Below are positions 19,309 to 27,644 of a DNA stretch of 54,948 nt, piece by piece. How positions within the stretch are numbered: the stretch's first letter is position 1; every line of letters begins with the position of its first letter. Made by a program: the position numbers and the translations under genes. The DNA is from Pseudomonas sp. PB120 (lineage in GTDB: Bacteria; Pseudomonadota; Gammaproteobacteria; Pseudomonadales; Pseudomonadaceae). The notes under the pieces are model-generated. The model had not been told where the DNA came from, searched no databases, and saw only the letters and a list, made by a program, of their open reading frames with translations. The stretch spans positions 1 to 54,948 of the forward strand of contig NZ_RWIN01000117.1 in the NCBI RefSeq assembly GCF_009761815.1, read 5' to 3'.

Positions 19309-20742
19309 ATGCTGCGCAAACTCTCACTGGCCGTTGCCGTGTCATGTGCATCCAATGGAATGGCTTGGGCAGCTGAAGCGCCCTTATCGACCAAGAACGA
19401 CCTGGTCAGCGTGTACCAGGAAGCCAAGGACAACAACGCGGACCTGGCCGCCGCCATTGCCCAATATGGCGCACAGAAAGAAGTCGTGCCCCAGGCCCGC
19501 GCCGGGCTGCTGCCCAACCTTTCGGGCGGTGCCGAGATGGCCAACGTGCGCACCTCGCTCGACCAGCCTTCGGCCACTGCCAACCGCAATGCCCATTCGT
19601 ATCAAGCGACCCTGGCGCAACCGCTGTTCCGTGCCGATCGCTGGTTCCAGTTCCAGGCTGCCAAGGACGTCAACGAACAGGCCGCGCTGCAACTCTCGGC
19701 GACCGAGCAGAACCTGATCCTGCAAACCGCCGACAGCTACTTCAACGTTTTGCGCACCCAGGACAACCTGGCCTCGACCAAGGCCGAAGAAGCGGCATTC
19801 AAGCGCCAGCTCGACCAGTCCAACGAACGTTTCGACGTCGGTCTGTCGGACAAGACCGACGTGCTGCAATCGCAAGCCAGCTACGACACCGCACGCGCCA
19901 ACCGTATCGTTGCGCAGCGCCAGGTGGATGATGCCTTCGAAGCCCTGATCACCCTGACCAACCGTCAGTACAACTCGATCTGGGGCATTTCCCACACGTT
20001 GCCGATCCTGCCGCCCGCGCCGAACGACGCCAAGGCCTGGGTCGATACGGCCGCCCGGCAGAACCTGAACCTGCTGGCCAGCAACTACGCCGTCAGCGCC
20101 GCCGAAGAAACCCTCAAGCAGCGCAAGGCCGGCCATGCACCGACCGTCGACGCCGTGGCGAAGTACGAAAAAGGTGACAACGACGCGCTGGGTTTCAGCA
20201 ACCCGAATGCCTTCGGCCAGCCTTACGGTGGCAACGTCACGCAGACCACGGTTGGCCTTCAACTGAACATCCCGATCTACAGCGGCGGCCTGATCAACTC
20301 CCAGGTGCGCCAGTCGTACGCGCAGCTGGACCAGACCGAGCAGCAACGTGAATCCCTGCGCCGGCAGATCGTCGAGAGCACGCGCAACCTGCACCGTGCG
20401 GTGAACACCGACGTCGAACAGGTTCAGGCGCGCAAGCAATCGATCATCTCCAACCAGAGCGCGGTGGAAGCGACCGAAATCGGTTATCAGGTGGGGACGC
20501 GCAACATCGTCGACGTGCTGGATGCACAGCGCCAGCTCTACACGTCGGTGCGCGATTACAACAACACGCGCTACGACTACATCCTCGACAACCTGCGCTT
20601 GAAGCAGTCAGCGGGTACGTTGAACCCTGGGGATTTGCAGGATTTGGCGCGTTATCTCAAGGCCGATTACAACCCGGACAAGGACTTCCTGCCGCCGGAC
20701 CTGGCCAAGGCCGCGGCTGAGCAGCTCAAAGCAAGACCTTGA
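19309..20742 (+). CDS. TolC-family outer-membrane channel protein
   Basis: Outer-membrane efflux/secretion channel of 477 residues. A signal peptide (about 1-22, ending AWA) is followed by two repeats of the OEP type: long coiled-coil helices (ATEQNLILQTADSYFNVLRTQDNLAS; DQTEQQRESLRRQIVESTRNLHRAV) and beta strands (GLQLNIPIYSGGLINSQVRQSY). The C-terminal block GTRNIVDVLDAQRQLYTSVRDYNNTRYDYI is typical of TolC. E. coli tolC is likewise near nudF and parC/parE, so it probably serves type I secretion and tripartite pumps. No membrane-fusion or ABC partner is adjacent. ATG 19309 follows AGGGATGG; a longer reading from 19168 lacks a signal peptide. Confidence 0.94.
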   Translation: MLRKLSLAVAVSCASNGMAWAAEAPLSTKNDLVSVYQEAKDNNADLAAAIAQYGAQKEVVPQARAGLLPNLSGGAEMANVRTSLDQPSATANRNAHSYQATLAQPLFRADRWFQFQAAKDVNEQAALQLSATEQNLILQTADSYFNVLRTQDNLASTKAEEAAFKRQLDQSNERFDVGLSDKTDVLQSQASYDTARANRIVAQRQVDDAFEALITLTNRQYNSIWGISHTLPILPPAPNDAKAWVDTAARQNLNLLASNYAVSAAEETLKQRKAGHAPTVDAVAKYEKGDNDALGFSNPNAFGQPYGGNVTQTTVGLQLNIPIYSGGLINSQVRQSYAQLDQTEQQRESLRRQIVESTRNLHRAVNTDVEQVQARKQSIISNQSAVEATEIGYQVGTRNIVDVLDAQRQLYTSVRDYNNTRYDYILDNLRLKQSAGTLNPGDLQDLARYLKADYNPDKDFLPPDLAKAAAEQLKARP

Positions 20743-20765
20743 AGTTAACGGGACCTGTGGTTTTC

Positions 20766-20882
20766 TGTGGCGAGGGAGCTTGCTCCCGCTCGGCTGCGAA
20801 GCAGTCGTCAGCAGTTTCGTCAGGTGTCGCAGGTATTTAGGGGCTGCTTCGCAGCCCAGCGGGAGCAAGCTCCCTCGCCACA
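20766..20882. repeat. REPIN, GAGGGAGCTTGCTCCC type
   Basis: Inverted 25-base arms (20766-20790 and 20858-20882) identical to those at 12483-12605. It occupies the gap between the convergent tolC-like and waaA genes, where it may act as a bidirectional stop. Confidence 0.9.
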
Positions 20883-20897
20883 GGGTTTTGTGACAAG

Positions 20898-22172
20898 TCA
20901 GTCGATCAACCGCCCCAACCCCTCCAGCAACCGCTGCAGCGCGCCCTGATTGGTGCGCATCACCTTCAGCCCGGCGTCAGCCATCCGCTGTGCATCCCGT
21001 GGCAACTCGAACAGCCGCTGCACCGCCAGCGCCAAACCTTCAGCATCCTCCACTTCCTGCAACGCGCCGGCGCTGCGCAGTTGCGCGGCGATTTCGAGGA
21101 AGTTGAACAGGTGCGGCCCGCTCAGCACCGGCTTGGCCAGCGCCGCCGGTTCCAGCAGGTTATGCCCGCCGTTCGGCACCAGGCTGCCGCCGACAAAAGC
21201 ACTGTCGGCCAACGCATACAGAAACAGCAACTCGCCCATGGTGTCGCCCACCAGCACGGAGGTGCTGGCAGTCACCGGCTCGCCGGTGGAACGGCGCACG
21301 GTGGCAAACCCTTGTTGCTGGCACAACTCGAACACCGCGTTAAAACGCTCGGGGTGGCGCGGTACCAGAATCAGCAACGCATCCGAATGGCTGGCGAGCA
21401 ACTGACGATGCGCCGCCAGCACCACTTCGTCTTCACCGTCGTGCGTGCTCGCGGCGATCCACACCGGACGGTCCACGGCCTGCCATTGCGCACGCAATTG
21501 GGCGGCGCGCTCCAGCAATTGCGGGTCGATGGTCAGGTCGAACTTGATCGAGCCGGTCACCTCGACAGTGTCCGCACGGGCGCCCAGCTCACGGAAGCGC
21601 TGGGCCTCGGCCTCGGTCTGCACGGCGAACAGGCTCATCTCGGCCAGCATCGGCTGAGTCAGTTTGTGAAACCGGCCATAGCCTTTGGCCGAGCGTTCAG
21701 ACAGCCGCGCATTGGCCAGCGCCACCGGAATCCCGCGCTTGGCGCATTGATGAATATGGTTGGGCCAGAGTTCGGTTTCCATGATCACCGCCAGTTTCGG
21801 CCGGGCCCGGTCGAGAAAGCGCGCAGCAGCGCACGGCAAGTCGTACGGCAAGTAGCAGTGCTGGATGCGCGGCTCATTGGCGAACAGGGCCTGGATGCGT
21901 TCCGAACCGGTCGGGGTCATGCAGGTCACGGTGATCGGCAGGGTCGGGTAGCGCTGCTGCAGCGCACGGATCATCGGCGCCGCGGCGATGCTTTCGCCGA
22001 CAGACACCGCGTGCACCCAGATCCCGCCGGGCTTCATCGCCGGCAGCCCGAGGGAAAAGCGTTCGCCAATGCGCTTGGCATACGCCGGCGCCTTGCGCGA
22101 GCGCAGCCACAGCCGAATCGCTACCAGTGGCAGCCCCAGGTAAAACAGCGCGGTGTAGAGAGTTCTATTCAT
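20898..22172 (-). CDS. waaA: 3-deoxy-D-manno-octulosonic acid transferase WaaA
   Basis: GT30 glycosyltransferase that adds Kdo residues from CMP-Kdo to the lipid A precursor at the cytoplasmic face of the inner membrane. It has 424 residues and an N-terminal membrane anchor (about 3-20, YTALFYLGLPLVAIRL). Family blocks: IWVHAVSVGESIAAAPMI with the catalytic Glu, VIMETELWPN, VTGSIKFD, and the C-terminal NGGHNLLEPAALAKPVL nucleotide-binding part. ATG 22172 is used; a longer reading to 22268 overlaps the LysR gene deeply. It overlaps the upstream LysR coding end by 8 bases. Confidence 0.97.
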   Translation of the reverse strand: MNRTLYTALFYLGLPLVAIRLWLRSRKAPAYAKRIGERFSLGLPAMKPGGIWVHAVSVGESIAAAPMIRALQQRYPTLPITVTCMTPTGSERIQALFANEPRIQHCYLPYDLPCAAARFLDRARPKLAVIMETELWPNHIHQCAKRGIPVALANARLSERSAKGYGRFHKLTQPMLAEMSLFAVQTEAEAQRFRELGARADTVEVTGSIKFDLTIDPQLLERAAQLRAQWQAVDRPVWIAASTHDGEDEVVLAAHRQLLASHSDALLILVPRHPERFNAVFELCQQQGFATVRRSTGEPVTASTSVLVGDTMGELLFLYALADSAFVGGSLVPNGGHNLLEPAALAKPVLSGPHLFNFLEIAAQLRSAGALQEVEDAEGLALAVQRLFELPRDAQRMADAGLKVMRTNQGALQRLLEGLGRLID

Positions 22173-23085
22173 GGCGGCGGAGTTTATCGGTTTTTTCGCC
22201 GATCGCCTGCAAGTGCACAGCAAAACGTTCCGCCAGCCAACGCGCCGCCGGGCCCAGCGGCTCATCACGGCGCCAGACCAGCTCCACCACCAATGCCGGC
22301 GGGGTCCATTCGCTGATCAGCTCGACCATCATTCCTTGATACGCCGGGTATTGCACAACGTGCCGTGGCAACCAGGCCCAACCGAGGCCGCGCACCAGCC
22401 ACTCGGCCATCACGTAGAAACTGTCAGCGCGCCAGACCTGGGGGCTTGCCGGTTCGCTGCCGGGATAGACGCTGGACTGGGTCGACATCAACAACTGCCG
22501 GTGTTGCGCCAGTTGCTGACCATTCACCTGAGCCTGCTGCGCCAGGGGATGGCCGACGCCACACACCGTGACCATTTCGACGCTGCCCACCACCCGGCGC
22601 TCAAGCGCTTCGGGAATCTGGTCGTGATAGAACAACAACCCCAGATCGGCCCGGCGCTCCACCAGTTTGCGCGCGACATCACCTTGGGCGGCGCTGGTCA
22701 GTTGCACTTCAAGGCTGGGGAATTTTTCCGCCAGGGCCTCGAAGCTTTCGATGATGGGCTGATACGGCATCGCCTCATCCTGGGCCACCCGCAGGCGCGC
22801 TTCCTGGCCACGCATCATCGCCAGCGCCCGTCCGTTCAAGCGCTCACACTGACGCAACACCTCGCGCGCCTCGTCCAGCAAAGCCGTGCCCGCCTCGGTG
22901 AGCTTCGGTTGACGGCCGCTGCTGCGGTCGAACAGGCTCACGCCCAGGTCCTCTTCCAGCAAGGCAATTGAACTGCTGACCGCCGACTGCGCCTTGCGCT
23001 GATCCCGCGCCACGGCGGAAAACGAACGCTGCTCCGCCACGCTGACAAACAGCCGCAGCTGTTCCAGATTCCAATGCATGCTCAT
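22165..23085 (-). CDS. LysR-family transcriptional regulator
   Basis: Regulator of 306 residues with the LysR helix-turn-helix at about 5-62 (LEQLRLFVSVAEQRSFSAVARDQRKAQSAVSSSIALLEEDLGVSLFDR) read in pieces typical of the family, followed by a substrate-binding domain. The inducer is unknown. It is divergent from an SMR efflux gene with about 100 bases between the starts, so autoregulation and control of the pump are plausible. Its 3' end overlaps waaA by 8 bases, so waaA may be partly transcribed from this gene's promoter. Confidence 0.93.
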   Translation of the reverse strand: MSMHWNLEQLRLFVSVAEQRSFSAVARDQRKAQSAVSSSIALLEEDLGVSLFDRSSGRQPKLTEAGTALLDEAREVLRQCERLNGRALAMMRGQEARLRVAQDEAMPYQPIIESFEALAEKFPSLEVQLTSAAQGDVARKLVERRADLGLLFYHDQIPEALERRVVGSVEMVTVCGVGHPLAQQAQVNGQQLAQHRQLLMSTQSSVYPGSEPASPQVWRADSFYVMAEWLVRGLGWAWLPRHVVQYPAYQGMMVELISEWTPPALVVELVWRRDEPLGPAARWLAERFAVHLQAIGEKTDKLRRHE

Positions 23086-23119
23086 GAAAGACCCATCTCC
23101 AGAACAGATAGGTAATGAC

Positions 23120-23147
23120 TTTACCGCATCTGGATTCTCTCTAAAAT
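23120..23147 (+). promoter_or_regulatory. Candidate promoter for the SMR transporter
   Basis: TTTACC (23120-23125), a 16-base spacer and TAAAAT (23142-23147) form a plausible sigma70 promoter 40 bases before the ATG. It lies inside the LysR/SMR divergent gap, so it is a likely target of the regulator. Confidence 0.4.
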
Positions 23148-23187
23148 GCCGACCTCAGAAAGCAACACTTCACACGAGGATGCACCC

Positions 23188-23520
23188 ATGACCGCTTACT
23201 ACTACCTGGCCATTGCCATCTGCGCCGAAGTGATCGCCACTGTTTCGATGAAAGCCGTCAAGGGTTTCAGCACGCCGCTGCCATTGATCCTGGTGATTAT
23301 CGGCTACGGCATTGCCTTCTGGATGCTCACGCTGGTGGTACGCAGCGTGCCGGTCGGCGTGGCTTACGCGGTGTGGGCCGGCATGGGGATCGTGATGGTC
23401 AGCGTCGCGGCGCTGTTTATCTACGGGCAGAAGCTGGACGTGCCGGCGATGCTGGGGATGGCGCTGATTGTGCTCGGCGTCGTAGTGATCCAGCTCTTCT
23501 CCAAAACCGCCGGCCACTAA
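23188..23520 (+). CDS. Small multidrug resistance (SMR) efflux transporter
   Basis: EmrE/QacE-type proton antiporter of 110 residues with four membrane helices. The essential membrane glutamate is in AICAEVIATVSMK (Glu14, equivalent to EmrE Glu14), and AVWAGMGIV and YGQKLD are the usual loops. Such proteins act as antiparallel dimers exporting quaternary ammonium compounds and other cations; a guanidinium exporter role is the alternative in this family. ATG 23188 has GAGGA upstream; an in-frame extension to 23146 begins inside the candidate -10. Confidence 0.95.
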   Translation: MTAYYYLAIAICAEVIATVSMKAVKGFSTPLPLILVIIGYGIAFWMLTLVVRSVPVGVAYAVWAGMGIVMVSVAALFIYGQKLDVPAMLGMALIVLGVVVIQLFSKTAGH

Positions 23521-23539
23521 CTGCAAATATCACCCCCCC

Positions 23540-23659
23540 TGTGGCGAGGGAGCTTGCTCCCGCTGGGCTGCGAAGCGGCCCCATTCGTCTTTCCGGGAGA
23601 CCCTATGGACTGGTTTGCGACTGCTTCGCAGTCGAGCGGGAGCAAGCTCCCTCGCCACA
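23540..23659. repeat. REPIN, GAGGGAGCTTGCTCCC type
   Basis: Inverted 25-base arms (23540-23564 and 23635-23659), third copy of this family in the window. It starts 20 bases after the SMR stop codon and separates it from the FAD oxidoreductase gene. Confidence 0.9.
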
Positions 23660-23754
23660 AATGTGCGGTGTCTGGTCATCTGTTGATCGCCAGCAAAAAC
23701 TCAATTCTTCGAGTCTGTATACTGCGCCCTCGTCTTGAACACTGAGGTCGCCGC

Positions 23755-24930
23755 ATGCCATCCGTTATTTCCACCGACGTTCTGATTGTCGGCGCTGGTG
23801 TCGCCGGCCTCTGGCTCAACGCGCGCCTGCGCCGCCAGGGTTTTTCGACCGTGCTGGTGGAAAGCGCCAGCCTCGGCGGCGGGCAAAGCGTGAAGTCCCA
23901 GGGCATCATCCATGGCGGCGCCAAGTACGCGCTGCATGGCGCGCTGACCGGCGCCTCGGAAGCCATCGCCGACATGCCGCGCCGCTGGCGTGAAGCACTG
24001 GCTGGCAACGGTGAGCTGGACCTGACCGGCGTGCGCCTGTTGTCCGAAGCCCACTACCTCTGGTCCCCGGGCACGATCGCCGGCAACCTCACCAGTTTCT
24101 TCGCCAGCAAGGCAGTGCGTGGTCGTGTCGACCAGGTCAAGGGCGACCAATTGCCACCTGCCCTGCAAGACAAACGCTTCAAGGGCAAGGTCTACCGTCT
24201 GGCGGAACTGGTGATCGACGTTCCGAGCCTGATTCAGCGTCTGGCCGATCTCGCGGGCGATGGCTTGCTCGCCGGCCAGAAGATCGAGCCGCTGCTGGAG
24301 GGCGGATTGCTGGTGGGCCTCAAGGTAGACGAACGCGAGATCCGCGCTCAGCGCATTGTCTTCAGCGCTGGTGCCGGCACTGCCGCGCTGCTTGAAGCGC
24401 TGGGGCTGACTCACCCGGCCATGCAACGCCGGCCGCTGCACATGATCATCGCCAAAGGCCCAGGCCTCAAACCGCTGTACGCCCACTGTCTGGGTGGCGG
24501 CACCAAGCCGCGCATCACCGTGACCACCCACCCGGCCGCCGATGGCCAATGGGTTTGGTATATGGGCGGCGACATTGCCGAAGCCGAAGGCGTGGCCCGC
24601 GAACCCGCCGAGCAAATCGCCACCGCGCAGAAAGAGCTCGGCCAGTTACTGCCCTGGATCGACCTGAGCACCGCGCAATGGGCAACCCTGCGCGTGGACC
24701 GCGCCGAGCCGCTGCAATCAGGGCTGACTCGCCCGGACAACGCGTTTCTGGCCGAAGAAGGCCGGCTGCTGGTCGGTTGGCCAACCAAACTGGCGCTGGC
24801 ACCGGACTTCGCCGACCGGGTCATCGCCAGCCTGGCCCGCGACGGTATTCAACCCGGCCCGGTCGCCCCGCTGCCGGAGCTGCCGAAGCCACCGATGGGC
24901 GTTCCCGCCTGGGAGCAACTGCTGCCATGA
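23755..24930 (+). CDS. FAD-dependent oxidoreductase (DAO family)
   Basis: Soluble flavoprotein of 391 residues. The Rossmann dinucleotide motif VLIVGAGVAGLWLNARLRRQG (about 9-29) is followed by an acidic ribose-binding VLVES. GGGQSVKSQGIIHGGAKYAL is the conserved FAD-contact region of glycerol-3-phosphate/D-amino-acid-oxidase-like proteins, and the C-terminus has LLVGWPTKLALAPDFADRV. The substrate cannot be told from sequence. Its stop overlaps the next start (ATGA), so it forms a coupled pair with the aldo/keto reductase. A TATACT at 23718-23723 may be its -10, but I see no good -35. Confidence 0.88.
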   Translation: MPSVISTDVLIVGAGVAGLWLNARLRRQGFSTVLVESASLGGGQSVKSQGIIHGGAKYALHGALTGASEAIADMPRRWREALAGNGELDLTGVRLLSEAHYLWSPGTIAGNLTSFFASKAVRGRVDQVKGDQLPPALQDKRFKGKVYRLAELVIDVPSLIQRLADLAGDGLLAGQKIEPLLEGGLLVGLKVDEREIRAQRIVFSAGAGTAALLEALGLTHPAMQRRPLHMIIAKGPGLKPLYAHCLGGGTKPRITVTTHPAADGQWVWYMGGDIAEAEGVAREPAEQIATAQKELGQLLPWIDLSTAQWATLRVDRAEPLQSGLTRPDNAFLAEEGRLLVGWPTKLALAPDFADRVIASLARDGIQPGPVAPLPELPKPPMGVPAWEQLLP

Positions 24931-25739
24931 GCCAACCGACCCTGCACGATCTTCACCGCCCGCTGGGCAGTACCGGGCTGCTGGTTTCGCCCCTCGGCCT
25001 GGGCACGGTGAAACTGGGCCGCGACCAGGGCGTGAAATACCCCAGCGGTTTCCAGATCCCCGACGATGACGAAGCGCGCATGCTGCTCAAGCTCGCACGC
25101 GACCTGGGCATCAATCTGATCGACACCGCGCCGGCCTACGGTCGCAGCGAAGAGCGCCTCGGCCCTTTACTGCGTGGTCAACGCCAGGAGTGGGTGATTG
25201 TCAGCAAGGTCGGCGAAGAGTTTGCCGACGGCCAATCCCGCCACGACTTCAGCGCCGCCCACACGCGCCTCTCGGTTGAACGCAGCCTGCAACGCCTGGA
25301 AACGGATTTTATCGACCTGGTGCTGGTGCACTCCGACGGCAACGACCTGGCGATCCTCAACGGTAGCGACGTCTATGCGACCCTGGCCGAGCTCAAGCGC
25401 GAAGGCAAGATTCGCGGTTATGGTTTTTCCGGCAAAACCGTCGAAGGCGGTTTGAAGGCTCTGGAACAGGGTGATTGCGCGATGGTCACCTACAATCTGA
25501 ACGAACAGAACGAGAAGCCGGTCATTGACTATGCTGCTGCTCACGGCAAAGCCATTCTGGTCAAAAAAGCCCTCGCCAGCGGTCACGTCTGCCTGAGCCC
25601 GGGCGTGGACCCGGTGCGCGCCAGTTTCGAGTTGTTGTTCGAACATCCCGGTGTGGCCAGTGCTATTGTCGGGACCATCAATCCGCTGCACCTCGCCCAC
25701 AACGTCGCGACCGTTGCCCAGGTCCTACGTAGAAACTGA
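24927..25739 (+). CDS. Aldo/keto reductase
   Basis: NAD(P)H-dependent reductase-like TIM barrel of 270 residues. The catalytic tetrad is visible: Asp and Tyr in NLIDTAPAYGRSEERLG, Lys in WVIVSKVG, and the His of LVLVHSDG. The start ATG 24927 overlaps the upstream stop by four bases. Together with the FAD oxidoreductase it may act in one pathway, but the substrates are unknown. The same gene pair follows the SMR and LysR genes in P. aeruginosa (PA4989-PA4992), so the block is conserved in the genus. Confidence 0.92.
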   Translation: MSQPTLHDLHRPLGSTGLLVSPLGLGTVKLGRDQGVKYPSGFQIPDDDEARMLLKLARDLGINLIDTAPAYGRSEERLGPLLRGQRQEWVIVSKVGEEFADGQSRHDFSAAHTRLSVERSLQRLETDFIDLVLVHSDGNDLAILNGSDVYATLAELKREGKIRGYGFSGKTVEGGLKALEQGDCAMVTYNLNEQNEKPVIDYAAAHGKAILVKKALASGHVCLSPGVDPVRASFELLFEHPGVASAIVGTINPLHLAHNVATVAQVLRRN

Positions 25740-25772
25740 CGCCGCCCCACGCGGCCTTAAGCAGGAGCCGAC

Positions 25773-26735
25773 ATGCCGCGTACGCTTATCAGAAAGAACC
25801 CGAGCAACTTCAAGACCCTGCCGTTATTCGTCGAAGCGACTCCCGAAGGCTTGAGTTACCAAAGCGTCGGGATGCCGCTCAATTTTTCCCAGACCCTGCA
25901 ACGTCGCCGCCCGGTCACGGTGGCCGACAGCGAACGGTTTGCCGTGGAACTGGCGAACCTTGGGGTCTCGGTACGCTTGACGCTGCATTGGCAAAATCGC
26001 GATTACTGGGTACTGGTGCGCCAGCGGCGGCAAGACCGTGGCGACGTGGTGCTCAAGCTGATTTCCGGGTACGTGCCGGCCCATGAGCTGAACCTGCCGC
26101 TGCACACCGCGATTCAGGAGATTGCCGAAGAGTGCCTGCTGGAAACCCCGGAAGGCTGGCTCGGCGGGCGTTTCAACGACACCTGGCTGCCAGCGCCTTA
26201 CGCCAGCGCCTTGCATTACCGCGAAGCCTTGCCGTTTCGCCTGACCCCGTTGTCAGGCGCCGCGCGGCCCGTGCGTTGCGCAAAAATGCAGCTGATCGAA
26301 CGGCCCCGCGCGTATGTGCACTTGCCGACGGCTTCGCTGCAATTGATTTACGACTTGCGCCTGGACGTGCCAAAAGAAGCCAAATCCTTGAGCCTGTTTC
26401 ATGTCGATGAGCGACTGGAAGGCGATCAATTGGTGGCCCGCCTCGATCGCAAGCGCCCCGATCTGTACCTGATGCCGCTCAAAGATGGCGTACCCGTTCC
26501 GGAGCTTTACACCCTCAAACGCGACAAGCTTTTACCGGCCAGCACCCGGGGGCTTTATCTGGCAGAGAGCTTTGCGACCCAGGAAGGCTGGGTGGTCCGG
26601 GAAGAGCGTATCCGCTGGAAAGACTGGGTCGTGCAACAAGGGCTGGGAGCGCCGAAAGCCCAGCACCAGGGGTTGATTCGACTTAAAGCCAAAGCCCTGC
26701 GATTGGTGCGGATGGTGCGCGGAGCAGAAAAGTAA
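25773..26735 (+). CDS. Conserved hypothetical protein with degenerate Nudix-like box
   Basis: Cytoplasmic protein of 320 residues, no signal peptide or membrane helix. Around residues 96-121, GYVPAHELNLPLHTAIQEIAEECLL reads like a Nudix box with two extra residues, the Arg changed to Gln and the second Gly to Leu, while REUxEE-type acids (QEIAEE) remain. The flanking WVLVRQRRQDRGDVVLKLISG resembles the strand before a Nudix box. This suggests a Nudix fold whose activity is uncertain. It lies 33 bases after the aldo/keto reductase on the same strand and may share its transcript. It matches the position of PA4993 in P. aeruginosa. Confidence 0.75.
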   Translation: MPRTLIRKNPSNFKTLPLFVEATPEGLSYQSVGMPLNFSQTLQRRRPVTVADSERFAVELANLGVSVRLTLHWQNRDYWVLVRQRRQDRGDVVLKLISGYVPAHELNLPLHTAIQEIAEECLLETPEGWLGGRFNDTWLPAPYASALHYREALPFRLTPLSGAARPVRCAKMQLIERPRAYVHLPTASLQLIYDLRLDVPKEAKSLSLFHVDERLEGDQLVARLDRKRPDLYLMPLKDGVPVPELYTLKRDKLLPASTRGLYLAESFATQEGWVVREERIRWKDWVVQQGLGAPKAQHQGLIRLKAKALRLVRMVRGAEK

Positions 26736-26765
26736 CCAGGACTTGCCGTGATCAGGACTCGTTGG

Positions 26766-27575
26766 TTATTTGTCCGAACGCTGGCGGTCGATCAGCGTGC
26801 GTATCCGCGCAAACAGATGGAAGTAGCGGTTTTCCCGCTTGCCCATGCCTCGCTTGGGTGAGAACGATTCATCCGCGAATGCACCGGTAATACGAACACG
26901 CGAAGCAGTGGTGTCCAGGGTACAAACCTTCACGCCGGCCTTTTGCAGTACGTACTTGAGCAACCGCTCGGAGTGCAGCTTGCGTCCCGTCGCTTCACAA
27001 AAATCGAAGATGTGTTCGATCCGCTTGCCGTACGCCTTGTAGGCATCACGCCCACAAATGGCAAAACGGTCGTTCAGCCCACCCCACCATTGCCAATCCG
27101 GAATGTAGGCATTGAGGCGCCGAGCGCTGGGGTGCTTAAACACATAGGTGGGTAGCGGCGAGTGAAAGAAATTATCCGGGCGCACGAATACGACGAAATC
27201 AGGATCGAAGGATTCCATCATGCCGGTGACGGTGTGCAGGGAGTTCAGCTGATAGATCAGGTTTCGCAGCGACGCATGCTCGTCAGCCCAGGTATCGCCG
27301 AGCGCTTTCACCCGCTCAAAGTCCCACCGCTCCAGCACGCCGTCCGTTGAGTCGAGCCTGCCGGTCATGGCGTGGAAGGGTTCGTAGTTGTCGGCGCTCA
27401 GTTCACCCTGTTCGCCCGAGCGCTGGTTCTGGATTTCGTCGATTTTATAGAGGTGATAAAAGCACTTTACCTGGCTGTTCGCAGGGAGTTGTGCCAGCAC
27501 GTTTTCCTGGATGGAAGGAAAACAGATTGCCGAATTCCTGGGGATACCAAAAAAAGCGACTGCGACTTTTAACAC
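26766..27575 (-). CDS. Putative glycosyltransferase-like protein of the LPS cassette
   Basis: Protein of about 269 residues whose family I do not recognise with certainty. From GTG 27575 it begins VLKVAVAFFGIPRNS, a nucleotide-sugar-enzyme-like first strand. It contains FDPDFVVFVRPDNFF (about 135-150), resembling the DxD region of small glycosyltransferases, then PDWQWWGGLNDRFAICGRDAYKAY and SERLLKYVLQKAGVKV. It has no membrane segment. A longer reading from TTG 27626 adds 17 unlikely residues. Local GC is clearly lower than in flanking genes (about 40-45 percent in sampled 60-base lines at 27421 and 27541). It is last in a three-gene minus-strand cassette and probably modifies the LPS core or O-chain; that role is inference. 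Confidence 0.6.
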   Translation of the reverse strand: MLKVAVAFFGIPRNSAICFPSIQENVLAQLPANSQVKCFYHLYKIDEIQNQRSGEQGELSADNYEPFHAMTGRLDSTDGVLERWDFERVKALGDTWADEHASLRNLIYQLNSLHTVTGMMESFDPDFVVFVRPDNFFHSPLPTYVFKHPSARRLNAYIPDWQWWGGLNDRFAICGRDAYKAYGKRIEHIFDFCEATGRKLHSERLLKYVLQKAGVKVCTLDTTASRVRITGAFADESFSPKRGMGKRENRYFHLFARIRTLIDRQRSDK

Positions 27576-27644
27576 TCGATTACACCCCAGAAAATAATGT
27601 GCCCTTCCAGCGCGCCTTGTTGGCAACAGCGGAGAAGCGATGAC

